The position numbers and the translations under genes are program-made. Positions 1 through 7,745 of a stretch of 64,000 nt of DNA are shown here, in pieces. Where the stretch lies: NCBI GenBank assembly GCA_934501535.1, contig CAKSUM010000001.1, positions 248,001 through 312,000 of the forward strand, in the 5' to 3' direction. The notes below the pieces were generated by a model that worked only from the letters and a program-made list of their open reading frames with translations, was not told the DNA's origin and made no database searches. Source of the stretch: an uncultured Clostridia bacterium. GTDB lineage: Bacteria > Bacillota > Clostridia > UBA1381. Numbering within the stretch: the stretch's first letter is position 1; each line of letters begins with the position of its first letter.

Positions 1-84
1 CGGCGCGTTGAAACTGCCGGCTACAAAATCGTTACCGATATAGGCAACGTCCGCACCGAGCCTGCCGCGCCGTCCGCCGGCTGA
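1..84 (+). CDS. C-terminal end of an unidentified protein (partial)
   Basis: An open frame enters from the left edge and stops at TGA 82-84, giving 27 residues that start RRVETAGYKIVTDIGNV and end EPAAPSAG. Codon use resembles the neighbouring genes and the peptide looks like a real C-terminus, but it is too short for me to name a family. It does not resemble the end of MetN or MetI, which often precede metQ. Confidence 0.45.
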   Translation, partial: RRVETAGYKIVTDIGNVRTEPAAPSAG

Positions 85-110
85 TATGCTGTATCCCCCT
101 GCGTGCAAAA

Positions 111-141
111 GTTTTGTTATAGACTAATCCTATAGCAAAAC
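111..141. promoter_or_regulatory. 31-bp imperfect palindrome, LysR-type or MET-box-like operator
   Basis: The core is TATAG-N7-CTATA at 118-134. It extends outward to GTTTTG at 111-116 and CAAAAC at 136-141, with one mismatched position on each side. It lies 15 bases upstream of the -35 box of the metQ-like gene. The outer arms and spacing match the streptococcal MET-box (TATAG-N7-CTATA), which is bound by a LysR-type methionine regulator. No U-run follows, so a terminator is less likely. Confidence 0.5.
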
Positions 142-155
142 ATAGCTATTATGTA

Positions 156-185
156 TTGGACAAATGACAAATACGGTGATATAAT
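156..185 (+). promoter_or_regulatory. sigma-A promoter of the metQ-like gene
   Basis: TTGGAC at 156-161 and TATAAT at 180-185, spaced by 18 bases. The predicted transcript starts near 192 and covers the short leader reading frame at 241 and the lipoprotein gene at 345. Confidence 0.65.
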
Positions 186-240
186 AATCACATAAAGCAA
201 CAACAAAAGTTCAAAACATAAAAATCGGGAGGCAGGTACT

Positions 241-300
241 ATGACAATTATTTCATGGGCAAATCGATGTTTAAACCGAATGTGCCGTCAGACTTCATAG
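241..300 (+). CDS. 19-residue upstream reading frame, possible leader peptide or gene remnant
   Basis: ATG 241 follows a strong Shine-Dalgarno sequence GGGAGG at 227-232 with 8-base spacing, and the frame stops at TAG 298-300. The peptide starts MTIISWANRCLNRMC. It ends 44 bases before the ATG of the permuted MetQ. It could be a translated leader or the 5' scar of the rearrangement that created the permuted gene. Nothing else is known about it. Confidence 0.4.
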   Translation: MTIISWANRCLNRMCRQTS

Positions 301-344
301 GACTAAATAAAAAAACAACATTTAAAAATTTGGAGGAAATTATT

Positions 345-1202
345 ATGAAAAAAATTATATCGGCAGTTTTAACTGCAGCACTTTCACTTTCACTGTTCAC
401 AGCATGCGGCAGCAGCAACAGCAGCAGCGCGACAATCGCTGTTCCGAATGACACAACCAACGAAGCAAGAGCACTTCTCCTGCTTGAAAAGAACGGTTAC
501 ATCAAACTGAAATCCGGAGCAGGCATCACGGCTACAATCAAGGATATTGAAGAAAATCCGTACAACATCAACTTCAAAGAAGTTGAAGCGGCGCAAATTC
601 CGAACGTTCTGAAAGACGTTGACTACGCCGTAATCAATTCAAACTATGCAATTCAGGCGGATTTGAACCCCGTTTCGGATTCACTTCTCGTTGAGGACTC
701 ATCATCGGCATACAGCAACATTCTCGCCGTAAAAGAGGGCAACGAAAACAAGGATATAATCAAAGCCCTGAAAGCCGCACTGGAAAGTCAGGAAGTTAAA
801 GACTTCATCACAAAGCAGTATGACGGCGCGGTTGTGAGCACGGTTGACAACCCGGGGGACGGCTATGACAGCACTGTTGATTATGCGGCTCTTGCCGGTC
901 AGACGGTATCTGTTGCGGCATCACCCACTCCCCACGCAGAAATCCTGAAAATTGCACAGGAAATTCTTGCCAAGAAAAATATTACGCTTGACATCAAAGA
1001 ATTTACCGACTACGTTCAGCCCAACAACGTTGTTGACAGCGGCGAAATCGATGCAAACTACTTCCAGCACAAGCCGTACCTTGATGACTTCAACGAGCAG
1101 AACGGCACACACGTTGTTTCCATCGCCGCAATCCACGTTGAACCGATTGGTCTTTACGGCGGAAAGCAAACATCTCTCGATGCGTTAAAACCTGCTAAAT
1201 AA
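345..1202 (+). CDS. metQ: Circularly permuted MetQ/NlpA-family methionine-binding lipoprotein
   Basis: This is a 285-residue lipoprotein of the D/L-methionine ABC transporter binding-protein family, with a signal peptide and lipobox LFTAC (Cys21). GGAGG at 332-336 selects ATG 345. In known MetQ the order is ASPVPHAEIL, FTDYVQPN, DANYFQHKPYLD, SLDELK, then ATIAVPND, EARALLLLEK and so on. Here ATIAVPND (residues 29-36) comes directly after the lipobox linker, that half runs to about residue 165, and the half with ASPTPHAEIL (192-201) and FQHKPYLDDF (240-249) follows and ends at SLDALKPAK. All family motifs are present once each, so the gene is a permutation and not a duplication. A linker of about 20 residues joins the old C- and N-termini. 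No metN or metI is visible nearby. Confidence 0.85.
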   Translation: MKKIISAVLTAALSLSLFTACGSSNSSSATIAVPNDTTNEARALLLLEKNGYIKLKSGAGITATIKDIEENPYNINFKEVEAAQIPNVLKDVDYAVINSNYAIQADLNPVSDSLLVEDSSSAYSNILAVKEGNENKDIIKALKAALESQEVKDFITKQYDGAVVSTVDNPGDGYDSTVDYAALAGQTVSVAASPTPHAEILKIAQEILAKKNITLDIKEFTDYVQPNNVVDSGEIDANYFQHKPYLDDFNEQNGTHVVSIAAIHVEPIGLYGGKQTSLDALKPAK

Positions 1203-1225
1203 TCCATACTTTCAATAATTCTTAC

Positions 1226-1263
1226 GGAAAAGCCGTGCAGCATGACTGCACGGTTTTTCTTTG
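1226..1263 (+). terminator. Rho-independent terminator after metQ
   Basis: Perfect 8-bp stem CCGTGCAG (1233-1240) and CTGCACGG (1246-1253) with loop CATGA, followed by TTTTTCTTT. It lies 30 bases after the stop codon. Confidence 0.9.
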
Positions 1264-1297
1264 TAATTACGAACAATTTTCGTATTTTAAAAAAACG

Positions 1298-1326
1298 TTG
1301 ACTTCCATGAGGTGTTATAATAAAAT
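1298..1326 (+). promoter_or_regulatory. Promoter of the GH28-like gene
   Basis: TTGACT at 1298-1303 and TAAAAT at 1321-1326 with 17-base spacing. A TATAAT at 1316-1321 overlaps but would leave only 12 bases. The start codon at 1361 follows an AAGGAG ribosome binding site. Confidence 0.5.
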
Positions 1327-1360
1327 TCATGTACCATATTAATTTCAAGGAGAATTTTCC

Positions 1361-2662
1361 ATGCAAAATGTACGTGATTTCGGAGCAAAAGGCGACGGCA
1401 TAAAGCTTGATACCGCTGCCATTCAGGCTGCAATAAACTCCGGCGGTGAAGTATATATCCCAAAGGGAATTTACATAACCGGCGCGCTTTACCTGAAAAG
1501 CAACGGCGGACTGAATTTGGAAAGCGGAGCAATATTAAAAGCAAGTCATAACCGCTGTGATTACAATGCCGATGATTTTTGTCCGCAAAACTCTGTTTTT
1601 TCGGCTGAGTACGTTACCGGCGCGCATATGATAACAGCCGTCGAGCAGGAAAATATATTTATAAAAGGCGAGGGAATAATTGACGGCGACTCACACTACT
1701 GGATGAACGATTCAAAACGCTTTGAAAATTCAATAACATTTGAGCCTAATGCCGAACGTCCGTCGCAAATGATATTTATATGCGAATGTAAAAACGTGAA
1801 AATTACCGATGTTTCTCTAAGATACGGCTCATACTGGCATTTGTTTCTGCACGATTGCGAGGATGTAACCGTCCGCGGGCTCAATATCAAAGGCGAGATA
1901 TGTCAGTATACAAATGACGGGATAGATATTGACTGCTGCCGCCGCGTTACGGTAAGCGACTGCATTATCGAAACCGGCGATGACGGACTAACTCTGCGTG
2001 GTAATAATAAAAAATTGAAAAATAAAATACACTGTGAAGATGTGACCGTTTCAAACTGCATTATATCCAGCTACGGCGACTACGCCATACGTGTCGGCGT
2101 GGGTCTTGCTCCAATAAAAAACTGCATATTTTCCAATATCAGAATTTTTAATTCGCAGTGAGGAATAGGCATGACGGCATGTTTCTCTCTTTATGGCACC
2201 AGCACCGGAACGCAAATTGAAAATATAAGCTTTAACAATTTTTCTATCAGCGCACTGCGCCCCATAGATTTGCGTTTAATATCGCAGGACGGAATTACGC
2301 TTACTCCGCCGTGCAGCATTAACAATATCTCTCTTTCCGATATCACGGCTGAGGGCATACGCGACAATCATCTATACGGTTACGAAAACGGCGAATTTTC
2401 CGACGTCAGCTTAGTCAGCTGCCGCTTCATCTGCGGCGGAAAAGGGAAAATCAGCGAACACTGGGACAGCCGAGGTATGTGGGATAACGACACGTCGGAC
2501 AGTGCGTTCATGATACGCAAGATCAACGGAATAAAAATGAGCAATGTTTCGGTCAAATGGACAGAGGACAGTTCCGACTGGGATTATGACGTTACCGTTA
2601 CAGACTCGGAAAACGTGGTATTTGACCGCTGCGATTTTTCAAAAGGTATAAACGAAAAATAA
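1361..2662 (+). pseudogene. GH28-like polygalacturonase family gene interrupted by an in-frame TGA
   Basis: The two open parts, 1361-2161 and 2165-2662, are in the same frame, separated by TGA 2159-2161; together they make about 433 codons, normal for GH28. The protein has the DFGAKGDG start and parallel beta-helix pattern of pectinases, plus NDGIDID and TGDDGL, which match the GH28 acidic active-site motifs. The usual catalytic G-H-G motif reads SYGDYAIRVG, so the His appears to be absent. There is no signal peptide, so the product would be cytoplasmic. The context NSQ-stop-GIGM suggests an Arg codon CGA changed to TGA. A downstream ATG (2171) exists without a clear ribosome binding site. 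Either a recent pseudogene or a gene read through. Confidence 0.75.
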
Positions 2663-2706
2663 AACAAAATCCGGCTATCTTACCTAAAGCAAGCATAAAA
2701 ACAAAC

Positions 2707-2764
2707 AAGGTGCAGACATATTATTTCACGGCAAACGCTGCCGGCACAATGATGTCTGCACCTT
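2707..2764 (+). repeat. Nested inverted repeat, probable 3' hairpin of the GH28-like gene
   Basis: Outer arms AAGGTGCAGACAT (2707-2719) and ATGTCTGCACCTT (2752-2764) are perfect over 13 bp. The loop contains a second hairpin, CGGCA (2729-2733) with TGCCG (2739-2743). A short T-run follows on the plus strand, so it may act as a terminator. Confidence 0.55.
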
Positions 2765-2800
2765 TTCAGCATTTCTGCGGTGCCATACTGCATTTTAGCT

Positions 2801-2838
2801 GCACAAAAAACGCACCCACCGCTGTATGCGGCAGGTGC
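2801..2838 (-). terminator. Terminator of the proBAC operon
   Basis: On the minus strand, GCACC-GCCGC pairs with GCGG-GGTGC across 2812-2838 and is followed by a T-run (plus-strand A-run 2805-2810). It begins 8 bases after the proC stop. The plus strand also has a T-run at 2842-2847, so it may be bidirectional. Confidence 0.8.
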
Positions 2839-2845
2839 TGATTTT

Positions 2846-3637
2846 TTAAAGTTTGAAATTTTTCTCGTACGCGGCGCGTACGGCCTCGATAACGGTTGAA
2901 CGGAATGAGTTTTTTTCAAGCACTGCAAGTCCCTCAATTGTTGTTCCTCCCGGACTGCAAACCGCGTCTTTAAGCTCACCGGGGTGTTTTCCGCTTGCTA
3001 GAGCAAGCTCCGCCGTGCCGCTCAGTACCGCTGCCGCATATTTTTGCGCCTTGTCCCTCGGCAATCCGCACAGAACGCCGCCGTCCGCCATTGCCTCGAT
3101 AAACATATCTATCCACGCCGGGGCACAGCCGGTTATCGCACTTGCCGCGTCAATCAGTTTCTCCGGGATTTCATCAAGCATACCGGCAAAGCTCATAAGC
3201 TCCGAAAATTCATTCGTATCCTTGACTGCACCGTTCGTGCAGTACAAAATCATGCCCTTTCCCACTCCTACCGGTGTGTTCGGCATTATTCGTATAATCG
3301 GGCAATCACACGCCGCAAGCGCCGCCACCGTTTCAATCGAGCGTCCGGCTGCCATCGTAACAAGCACAAATTCGTCTGTTCGCTTTTTCAACACAGGCGC
3401 AATTTCATCAAACAAATCGGTAAGCATCTGCGGCTTAACACCCAGAAAAATATACTTTGCATTTTGTGCAATTTCAGCACTGCTCAATACATCGGCGCCG
3501 ATTTCATCGGCAAGCAATTTCGCCTTTGCCGCGTCACGGTCGGCAACCGCAATACTGCCCTTCTTCGATTTTGACGCCGCACGCGCGAGCGCGCCGCCCA
3601 TGTTTCCCGCTCCTATAAATCCTGAAAAATAACTCAT
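2846..3637 (-). CDS. proC: Pyrroline-5-carboxylate reductase
   Basis: ProC makes L-proline from pyrroline-5-carboxylate with NAD(P)H, the last step of proline synthesis. The 263-residue length is normal. The N-terminus has the Rossmann motif GFIGAGNMGGALARA (residues 6-20), and the C-terminal helical domain has the family signature around SPGGTTIEGLAVLE. It is the last gene of the proB-proA-proC run; 28 bases separate it from proA, and a terminator follows it. The family assignment is secure. Confidence 0.95.
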   Translation of the reverse strand: MSYFSGFIGAGNMGGALARAASKSKKGSIAVADRDAAKAKLLADEIGADVLSSAEIAQNAKYIFLGVKPQMLTDLFDEIAPVLKKRTDEFVLVTMAAGRSIETVAALAACDCPIIRIMPNTPVGVGKGMILYCTNGAVKDTNEFSELMSFAGMLDEIPEKLIDAASAITGCAPAWIDMFIEAMADGGVLCGLPRDKAQKYAAAVLSGTAELALASGKHPGELKDAVCSPGGTTIEGLAVLEKNSFRSTVIEAVRAAYEKNFKL

Positions 3638-3665
3638 ATCCTTATCCTCCCATACGGCTGCAATT

Positions 3666-4898
3666 TCAGCGGATTTGTCCGTCGCCGTAAATTTTGTATT
3701 TGTATGTTGTCAATTCTTTCAGTCCCATCGGGCCGCGCGCATGCAGCTTTTGCGTGGAAATTCCCATTTCACAGCCCAAACCGAACTCGCCGCCGTCGGT
3801 AAATCTTGTTGATGCATTCCAATAAACGCTCGTTGAGTCAACCGCATTTAAGAATTTTTCAGCAGCTTCGGCATCACCGGTGATAATCGACTCGCTGTGA
3901 TGCGTGGAATGTTTTGCAATATGGTCTATAGCCGCGTCTGTGTCCTTGACAACGCCCACGGCAAGAATATAATCCAGAAATTCCGTGTCAAAATCTTTTT
4001 CTCCGGCAGGTGTTCCGCCAATGTATTTTTCGGCAATACCGTCTGTCCGAAATTCGACTTTATCGCCGATTTCCTCACTGAGCCGCGGCAAAAATGCGGC
4101 TGCAATATCTTCATGCACAAGGCATACCTCACAGGCGTTACACACCGAGGGTCTGCTCGTTTTTGCGTTTTTCACAATTTTGACAGCCATATCGATATCC
4201 GCCGATTTATCAACATAAATATGACAAATTCCGGTGCCCGTCTGAATGCACGGAACCGTCGCGTTATTTACACACGCGCTTATCAGTCCGTGACCGCCGC
4301 GCGGAATAAGCAAATCAACGCAGTCATCTGCCGTCATGATTTCCGCCGCACTCTTTCGGTCGGTATCCTCGATAAGGCTTACGAACTCCTTCGGTACGCC
4401 GTTTTGTTCCAGCGCCGTACGGATTGAATTTACGATAGCATTTGCCGATGCCCAAGCCTCCTTACCGCTCCGCAGAACACATGCATTTCCGCTTTTAAAA
4501 GTAAGCGCCGCCGCGTCCGAAGTCACATTCGGGCGGCTTTCGTAAATAATCGCTACCACGCCTATCGGCACCGATACTTTCTTTATAACCATACCGTTCT
4601 CATGTTTGTGTTCATCGAGAACAAGCCCTGTCGGGTCCGCAAGCGCGGCTACGGCTTCAATTCCGTCCGCCATAGCGTCAATACGCTCGGGCGACAGCCG
4701 CAAACGGTCGAGCATTACGTCCGAAATTATTCCGCGGCTTTTTTCAATATCTCTGCCGTTCGCCTCAAGAATTTTATCGGCGTCACGGCGCAGCTGTGCC
4801 GCCATCGCACGGAGAACCGTGTTCTTTTGTTCCGAACCGAGCATTTCAAAGCTCTGCCATGCTTTTTTCGCATTTATCAAAATTTCCCGTGTAGTCAT
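3666..4898 (-). CDS. proA: Gamma-glutamyl phosphate reductase
   Basis: ProA reduces gamma-glutamyl phosphate to glutamate semialdehyde with NADPH. The 410-residue protein has the aldehyde-dehydrogenase-like fold with the catalytic Cys253 in RPSVCNACE, and the GLGCEMGISTQKLHARGPMG block typical of ProA near the C-terminus. It starts 4 bases after the proB stop, so the two enzymes that channel the labile phosphate intermediate are translationally linked. Confidence 0.96.
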   Translation of the reverse strand: MTTREILINAKKAWQSFEMLGSEQKNTVLRAMAAQLRRDADKILEANGRDIEKSRGIISDVMLDRLRLSPERIDAMADGIEAVAALADPTGLVLDEHKHENGMVIKKVSVPIGVVAIIYESRPNVTSDAAALTFKSGNACVLRSGKEAWASANAIVNSIRTALEQNGVPKEFVSLIEDTDRKSAAEIMTADDCVDLLIPRGGHGLISACVNNATVPCIQTGTGICHIYVDKSADIDMAVKIVKNAKTSRPSVCNACEVCLVHEDIAAAFLPRLSEEIGDKVEFRTDGIAEKYIGGTPAGEKDFDTEFLDYILAVGVVKDTDAAIDHIAKHSTHHSESIITGDAEAAEKFLNAVDSTSVYWNASTRFTDGGEFGLGCEMGISTQKLHARGPMGLKELTTYKYKIYGDGQIR

Positions 4899-4902
4899 AA
4901 TA

Positions 4903-5673
4903 TCACTTCCTGCCTGCTATAAATCTCGTTCCTATATCGCCGCCGTCTACTATATCATAAAGAATTTGCGGCTCTGTGCCGTTTGCCACAACCATATCTA
5001 TTCCGTGACCGTTCGCAAATTCCGCCGCTTTAATTTTTGTCGACATTCCGCCGGTGCCGAGCTCAGAACCTTTTCCGCCTGCTATCTCAACGATTTCCGG
5101 TGTAATTTTTTCCACCCGGTGTATAAGCTTCGCATCGGGATTTGTGTTGGGATTAGCCGTATAAAGCCCGTCAATATCGGACAGCAAAATCAGCAAATCC
5201 GCCTGTACATTCACCGCCACAATTGATGCAAGAGTATCGTTGTCGCCAATCCCAAACTCCACCGTAGATACGGTATCATTCTCATTTATAATCGGAAGTA
5301 CGCCCAGCTCCAGAAGTCTAAACAGCGTATTTTTAAAATTCCGCTTTCTTTCTTCGTTTTCGACATCAATTTCGGCAAGCAAAATCTGCGCAACCGTGTG
5401 ATTATACTCCGCAAACAGCTTATCGTACATATACATAAGCTCGCACTGTCCCACAGCCGAAGCCGCCTGTTTTGTCGGCACGTCCTCCGGACGATGCTTT
5501 AATCCCAGCTTTCCCATTCCTGCCGCAATAGCTCCGGAGGATACTAAAATTATTTCATGACCTTCGTTTTTTAAGTCGCTCAGCGTCTTGCACAGCGCCT
5601 CCACATGGCGTATATTAAAATTCCCGGTCTTATACGCCAGCGTTGACGTACCGACCTTTACTACTATTCTCAT
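4903..5673 (-). CDS. proB: Glutamate 5-kinase, short form without PUA domain
   Basis: ProB phosphorylates glutamate and commits it to proline. The 256-residue protein contains only the amino-acid-kinase domain (KVGTSTLAY at residues 5-13, SSGAIAAGMGKLG, NENDTVS, GTGGMSTKIKAAE). The C-terminal PUA domain of the E. coli type enzyme (about 110 residues) is missing, as in some other Gram-positives. GTGGMSTK binds ATP in this family. It lies 15 bases downstream of galM and may share that promoter. Confidence 0.95.
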   Translation of the reverse strand: MRIVVKVGTSTLAYKTGNFNIRHVEALCKTLSDLKNEGHEIILVSSGAIAAGMGKLGLKHRPEDVPTKQAASAVGQCELMYMYDKLFAEYNHTVAQILLAEIDVENEERKRNFKNTLFRLLELGVLPIINENDTVSTVEFGIGDNDTLASIVAVNVQADLLILLSDIDGLYTANPNTNPDAKLIHRVEKITPEIVEIAGGKGSELGTGGMSTKIKAAEFANGHGIDMVVANGTEPQILYDIVDGGDIGTRFIAGRK

Positions 5674-5688
5674 TCGTTTTTCTCCCCG

Positions 5689-6723
5689 TTATTTACTGAA
5701 CCTGTATTCTGTCACGCTGTCATATTTCTCGCCTTTTCTTAAAATTCCGGACGGGAAGTGCGAATACTTCATGAAATTCGGGAACACCTGCGTTTCCAGA
5801 CACAAACCCTGATATTCGCCGTAATGCGCGCCGTCCTTGCACGGAATACTGTCATCAACCCAGTTTCCGCCGTACAGCTGCACTGCCGGTTGGTCTGTAT
5901 AACATTCCATTTTTATGCCCGATTTATCTCCTGTTAAAACCGCAAATTTTCTGAACCCTCTGCCGTTGAGTGCAAAATTATGGTCATACCCCTTTGCGGT
6001 TTTCATATGCTCGCTTTCAATATCCAAATCGGCACCCAGTTTTTTCGGTGCCGTAAAATCAAACGCCGTGCCGCGTACCGCAAGAACACGTCCGTCCGGC
6101 ACGCATTGGTCGTTTATAGGCGTGAAAAAGTCGCTGTCAAGCCATAATGTGTGATTTTTTGTATCTCCCGATTCGTGTCCGTTCAGATTGAAATACGCGT
6201 GATTTGTCAAATTCATCAGCGTGTCGCCGTCGGTTTCGCCCTCATAATGAATTTTCAGCGAATTGTCAGCCGTCAGCGTGTATGTAACTTTAACCTTAAC
6301 ATTTGCGGGATACCCCTCCTCGCCGTCCTTTGCCGAAGTTGTGAGAATGAGCTTCGGTTCACCGCCGTCAACAGCCTCAACGTTCCATATTTTTGAATTA
6401 AATCCGCCGGGGCCTCCGTGCAGGTTGTTGTCCCTGCCCTTATCGTTTGCGCGCAGCTTGTATTCCTTGCCGTTCAGCTCAAAAGCACAGCCCTCGATGC
6501 GGTTTGAATTTCTGCCTATCAGTGCGCCGAAATATGTGTCATCGGCAACATAGCCTTCAATTTTTTCCCGACCCAAAACCACGTCCGTGCCGTTAAAAAC
6601 AAGACGGCGTATTGTTCCGCCCCTGGTCAGAATTTCTGCTGACAAACCCTTTCCGTTATCGAGTGTGTACGCAAAAACCTCTCCCTCATCTATCACGCCG
6701 AAGCTTTTCTTTGTAATACTCAT
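5689..6723 (-). CDS. galM: Aldose 1-epimerase (mutarotase)
   Basis: It interconverts alpha and beta anomers of aldoses before sugar catabolism. The 344-residue protein has the family active-site segments NLTNHAYFNLNG (catalytic His) and LCLETQVFPN (catalytic Glu) and the early GRNSNRIEGCAF block. It has no signal peptide, so it acts in the cytoplasm. It is the first gene behind a good promoter and is followed after 15 bases by proB, so proline synthesis may be transcribed from the same start. Confidence 0.93.
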   Translation of the reverse strand: MSITKKSFGVIDEGEVFAYTLDNGKGLSAEILTRGGTIRRLVFNGTDVVLGREKIEGYVADDTYFGALIGRNSNRIEGCAFELNGKEYKLRANDKGRDNNLHGGPGGFNSKIWNVEAVDGGEPKLILTTSAKDGEEGYPANVKVKVTYTLTADNSLKIHYEGETDGDTLMNLTNHAYFNLNGHESGDTKNHTLWLDSDFFTPINDQCVPDGRVLAVRGTAFDFTAPKKLGADLDIESEHMKTAKGYDHNFALNGRGFRKFAVLTGDKSGIKMECYTDQPAVQLYGGNWVDDSIPCKDGAHYGEYQGLCLETQVFPNFMKYSHFPSGILRKGEKYDSVTEYRFSK

Positions 6724-6765
6724 TTTTCTGTTTTCCTTTCAATAATAAAAATCGCATTATAATAC

Positions 6766-6794
6766 ATTTTATCATAAAAATAACAGAAATTCAA
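6766..6794 (-). promoter_or_regulatory. Promoter of galM-proBAC
   Basis: On the minus strand TTGAAT (6789-6794) and TAAAAT (6766-6771) with 17-base spacing, about 43 bases upstream of the galM start. The ribosome binding site GAAAGGAAA lies near 6735. Confidence 0.6.
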
Positions 6795-6797
6795 TAG

Positions 6798-7277
6798 TTA
6801 TATATCATAATCGGAGACAAAAATTTCGCGCATGTTCAAAAAACCCATGAATTTTTCCGACACTCTGCCGTCAACCGTAAAAGTCACGTTGTCAATCCCC
6901 GAAACCGATGTGAGCGTGTTGACAATCTGATACACGAACAGCTGTTCATTTTCACGGTTTTTGGGGATATTTTCAGCAATTTTATGCGGCAAATTTACGC
7001 ATGCGGTATTTTTGTGTACTTTCACGCTTATTTTGCTGTCCTGTGGAATAAACCTGATCACCTCGTCGGAATTTCTGCCCGATACAAGCTTTTTCATCAC
7101 CTGCTCGGCACATTCCTGCACATCTGCCGCTTTTATCTGCGTTTCCATGGGCACGAGCCGATGCATGCGTCTGTCCGCATAATATATTTTTACATCGTCT
7201 ACCGCTTGTCCCGGACTTGCGTTCGTAAAAATAACCGCCGCCAATACTACACATAAAATAATCAATATTTTTCTCAT
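6798..7277 (-). CDS. GerMN-domain exported protein (GerM-like)
   Basis: A 159-residue protein with an N-terminal signal or anchor segment (residues 2-20, hydrophobic) followed by one GerMN domain (about 28-150), seen in VKIYYADRR, the middle segment SKISVKVHKNTACVNL and the end segment VDNVTFTVDG-like IDNVTFTVDGRV. In Bacillus GerM is needed for sporulation and germination, and the domain also occurs in lipoproteins of unknown role. The ribosome binding site GGGAGG lies inside the terminator-like hairpin behind the upstream TSCPD gene. Confidence 0.8.
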   Translation of the reverse strand: MRKILIILCVVLAAVIFTNASPGQAVDDVKIYYADRRMHRLVPMETQIKAADVQECAEQVMKKLVSGRNSDEVIRFIPQDSKISVKVHKNTACVNLPHKIAENIPKNRENEQLFVYQIVNTLTSVSGIDNVTFTVDGRVSEKFMGFLNMREIFVSDYDI

Positions 7278-7280
7278 AAC

Positions 7281-7311
7281 AAAAAACCTCCCATACTATG
7301 TATATGAGAGG
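7281..7311 (-). terminator. Terminator-like hairpin overlapping the ribosome binding site of the GerMN gene
   Basis: On the minus strand CCTCTCATA (7311-7303) pairs with TATGGGAGG (7295-7287) with one mismatch and is followed by six T (7286-7281). The right arm contains GGGAGG, the ribosome binding site for ATG 7277. Confidence 0.75.
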
Positions 7312-7324
7312 CTTCGCAGAAATA

Positions 7325-7579
7325 TTACATCTGTTCCTTTGCCAGCTCTAAGGCAGTTGCCAGCTGATCCGGACAGCTTGTGCCGCGCCCGTTGCAGTTC
7401 AGACCTTTCAGTCTTGCGATTACGTCATCAACCTTCATTCCCTCCGCAAGCCGCGCAACGCCTTGAGTATTGCCGTTGCAGCCGCGTGTAAAATGAATAT
7501 TGTGCACAATGCCGTCATCAATTTCAAAATCTATCTGTACCGAACAGACTCCGTGCGGCGTATATGAAAATTTACTCAT
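7325..7579 (-). CDS. TSCPD-domain protein (TIGR03905-like)
   Basis: An 84-residue small protein with the TSCPD signature (GRGTSCPDQLATAL) and FTRGCNGNTQGVA, features of the domain also found at the C-terminus of some class II ribonucleotide reductases. The cysteines suggest metal or nucleotide handling, but the function is unknown. I chose ATG 7579 because it starts the conserved domain (MSKFSYTPHGVCSV) and has GAAGGGA upstream. The longer frame to 7735 has no support. Confidence 0.85.
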   Translation of the reverse strand: MSKFSYTPHGVCSVQIDFEIDDGIVHNIHFTRGCNGNTQGVARLAEGMKVDDVIARLKGLNCNGRGTSCPDQLATALELAKEQM

Positions 7580-7745
7580 AAAATCATTCCCTTCAGTTTG
7601 TGTTACGAATATTATATCATAAAACAAATAATTTTGCAATCCCCTTTTCGCTCGCTGCCATACTTTTCCCAAAGTCTGAAAAAGACGGCATACGCCGCCT
7701 TTTCCAAAATTGTATAGAGAAGATATTAAGAGCAATTTTACGGAA

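Noticed and set aside
111..344. S-box (SAM) riboswitch before the metQ-like gene
   Set aside because: The leader of about 150 bases has no S-box core or terminator/antiterminator pair.
2159..2161. Recoding of TGA as an amino acid in this organism
   Set aside because: TGA is the clear stop of other genes here (for example 36283-36285 and 24999-25001), so a general recoding is excluded.
2853..5226. Long plus-strand open frames opposite proC, proA and proB
   Set aside because: They are reverse-strand shadows of well-supported enzymes and lack ribosome binding sites and family features.
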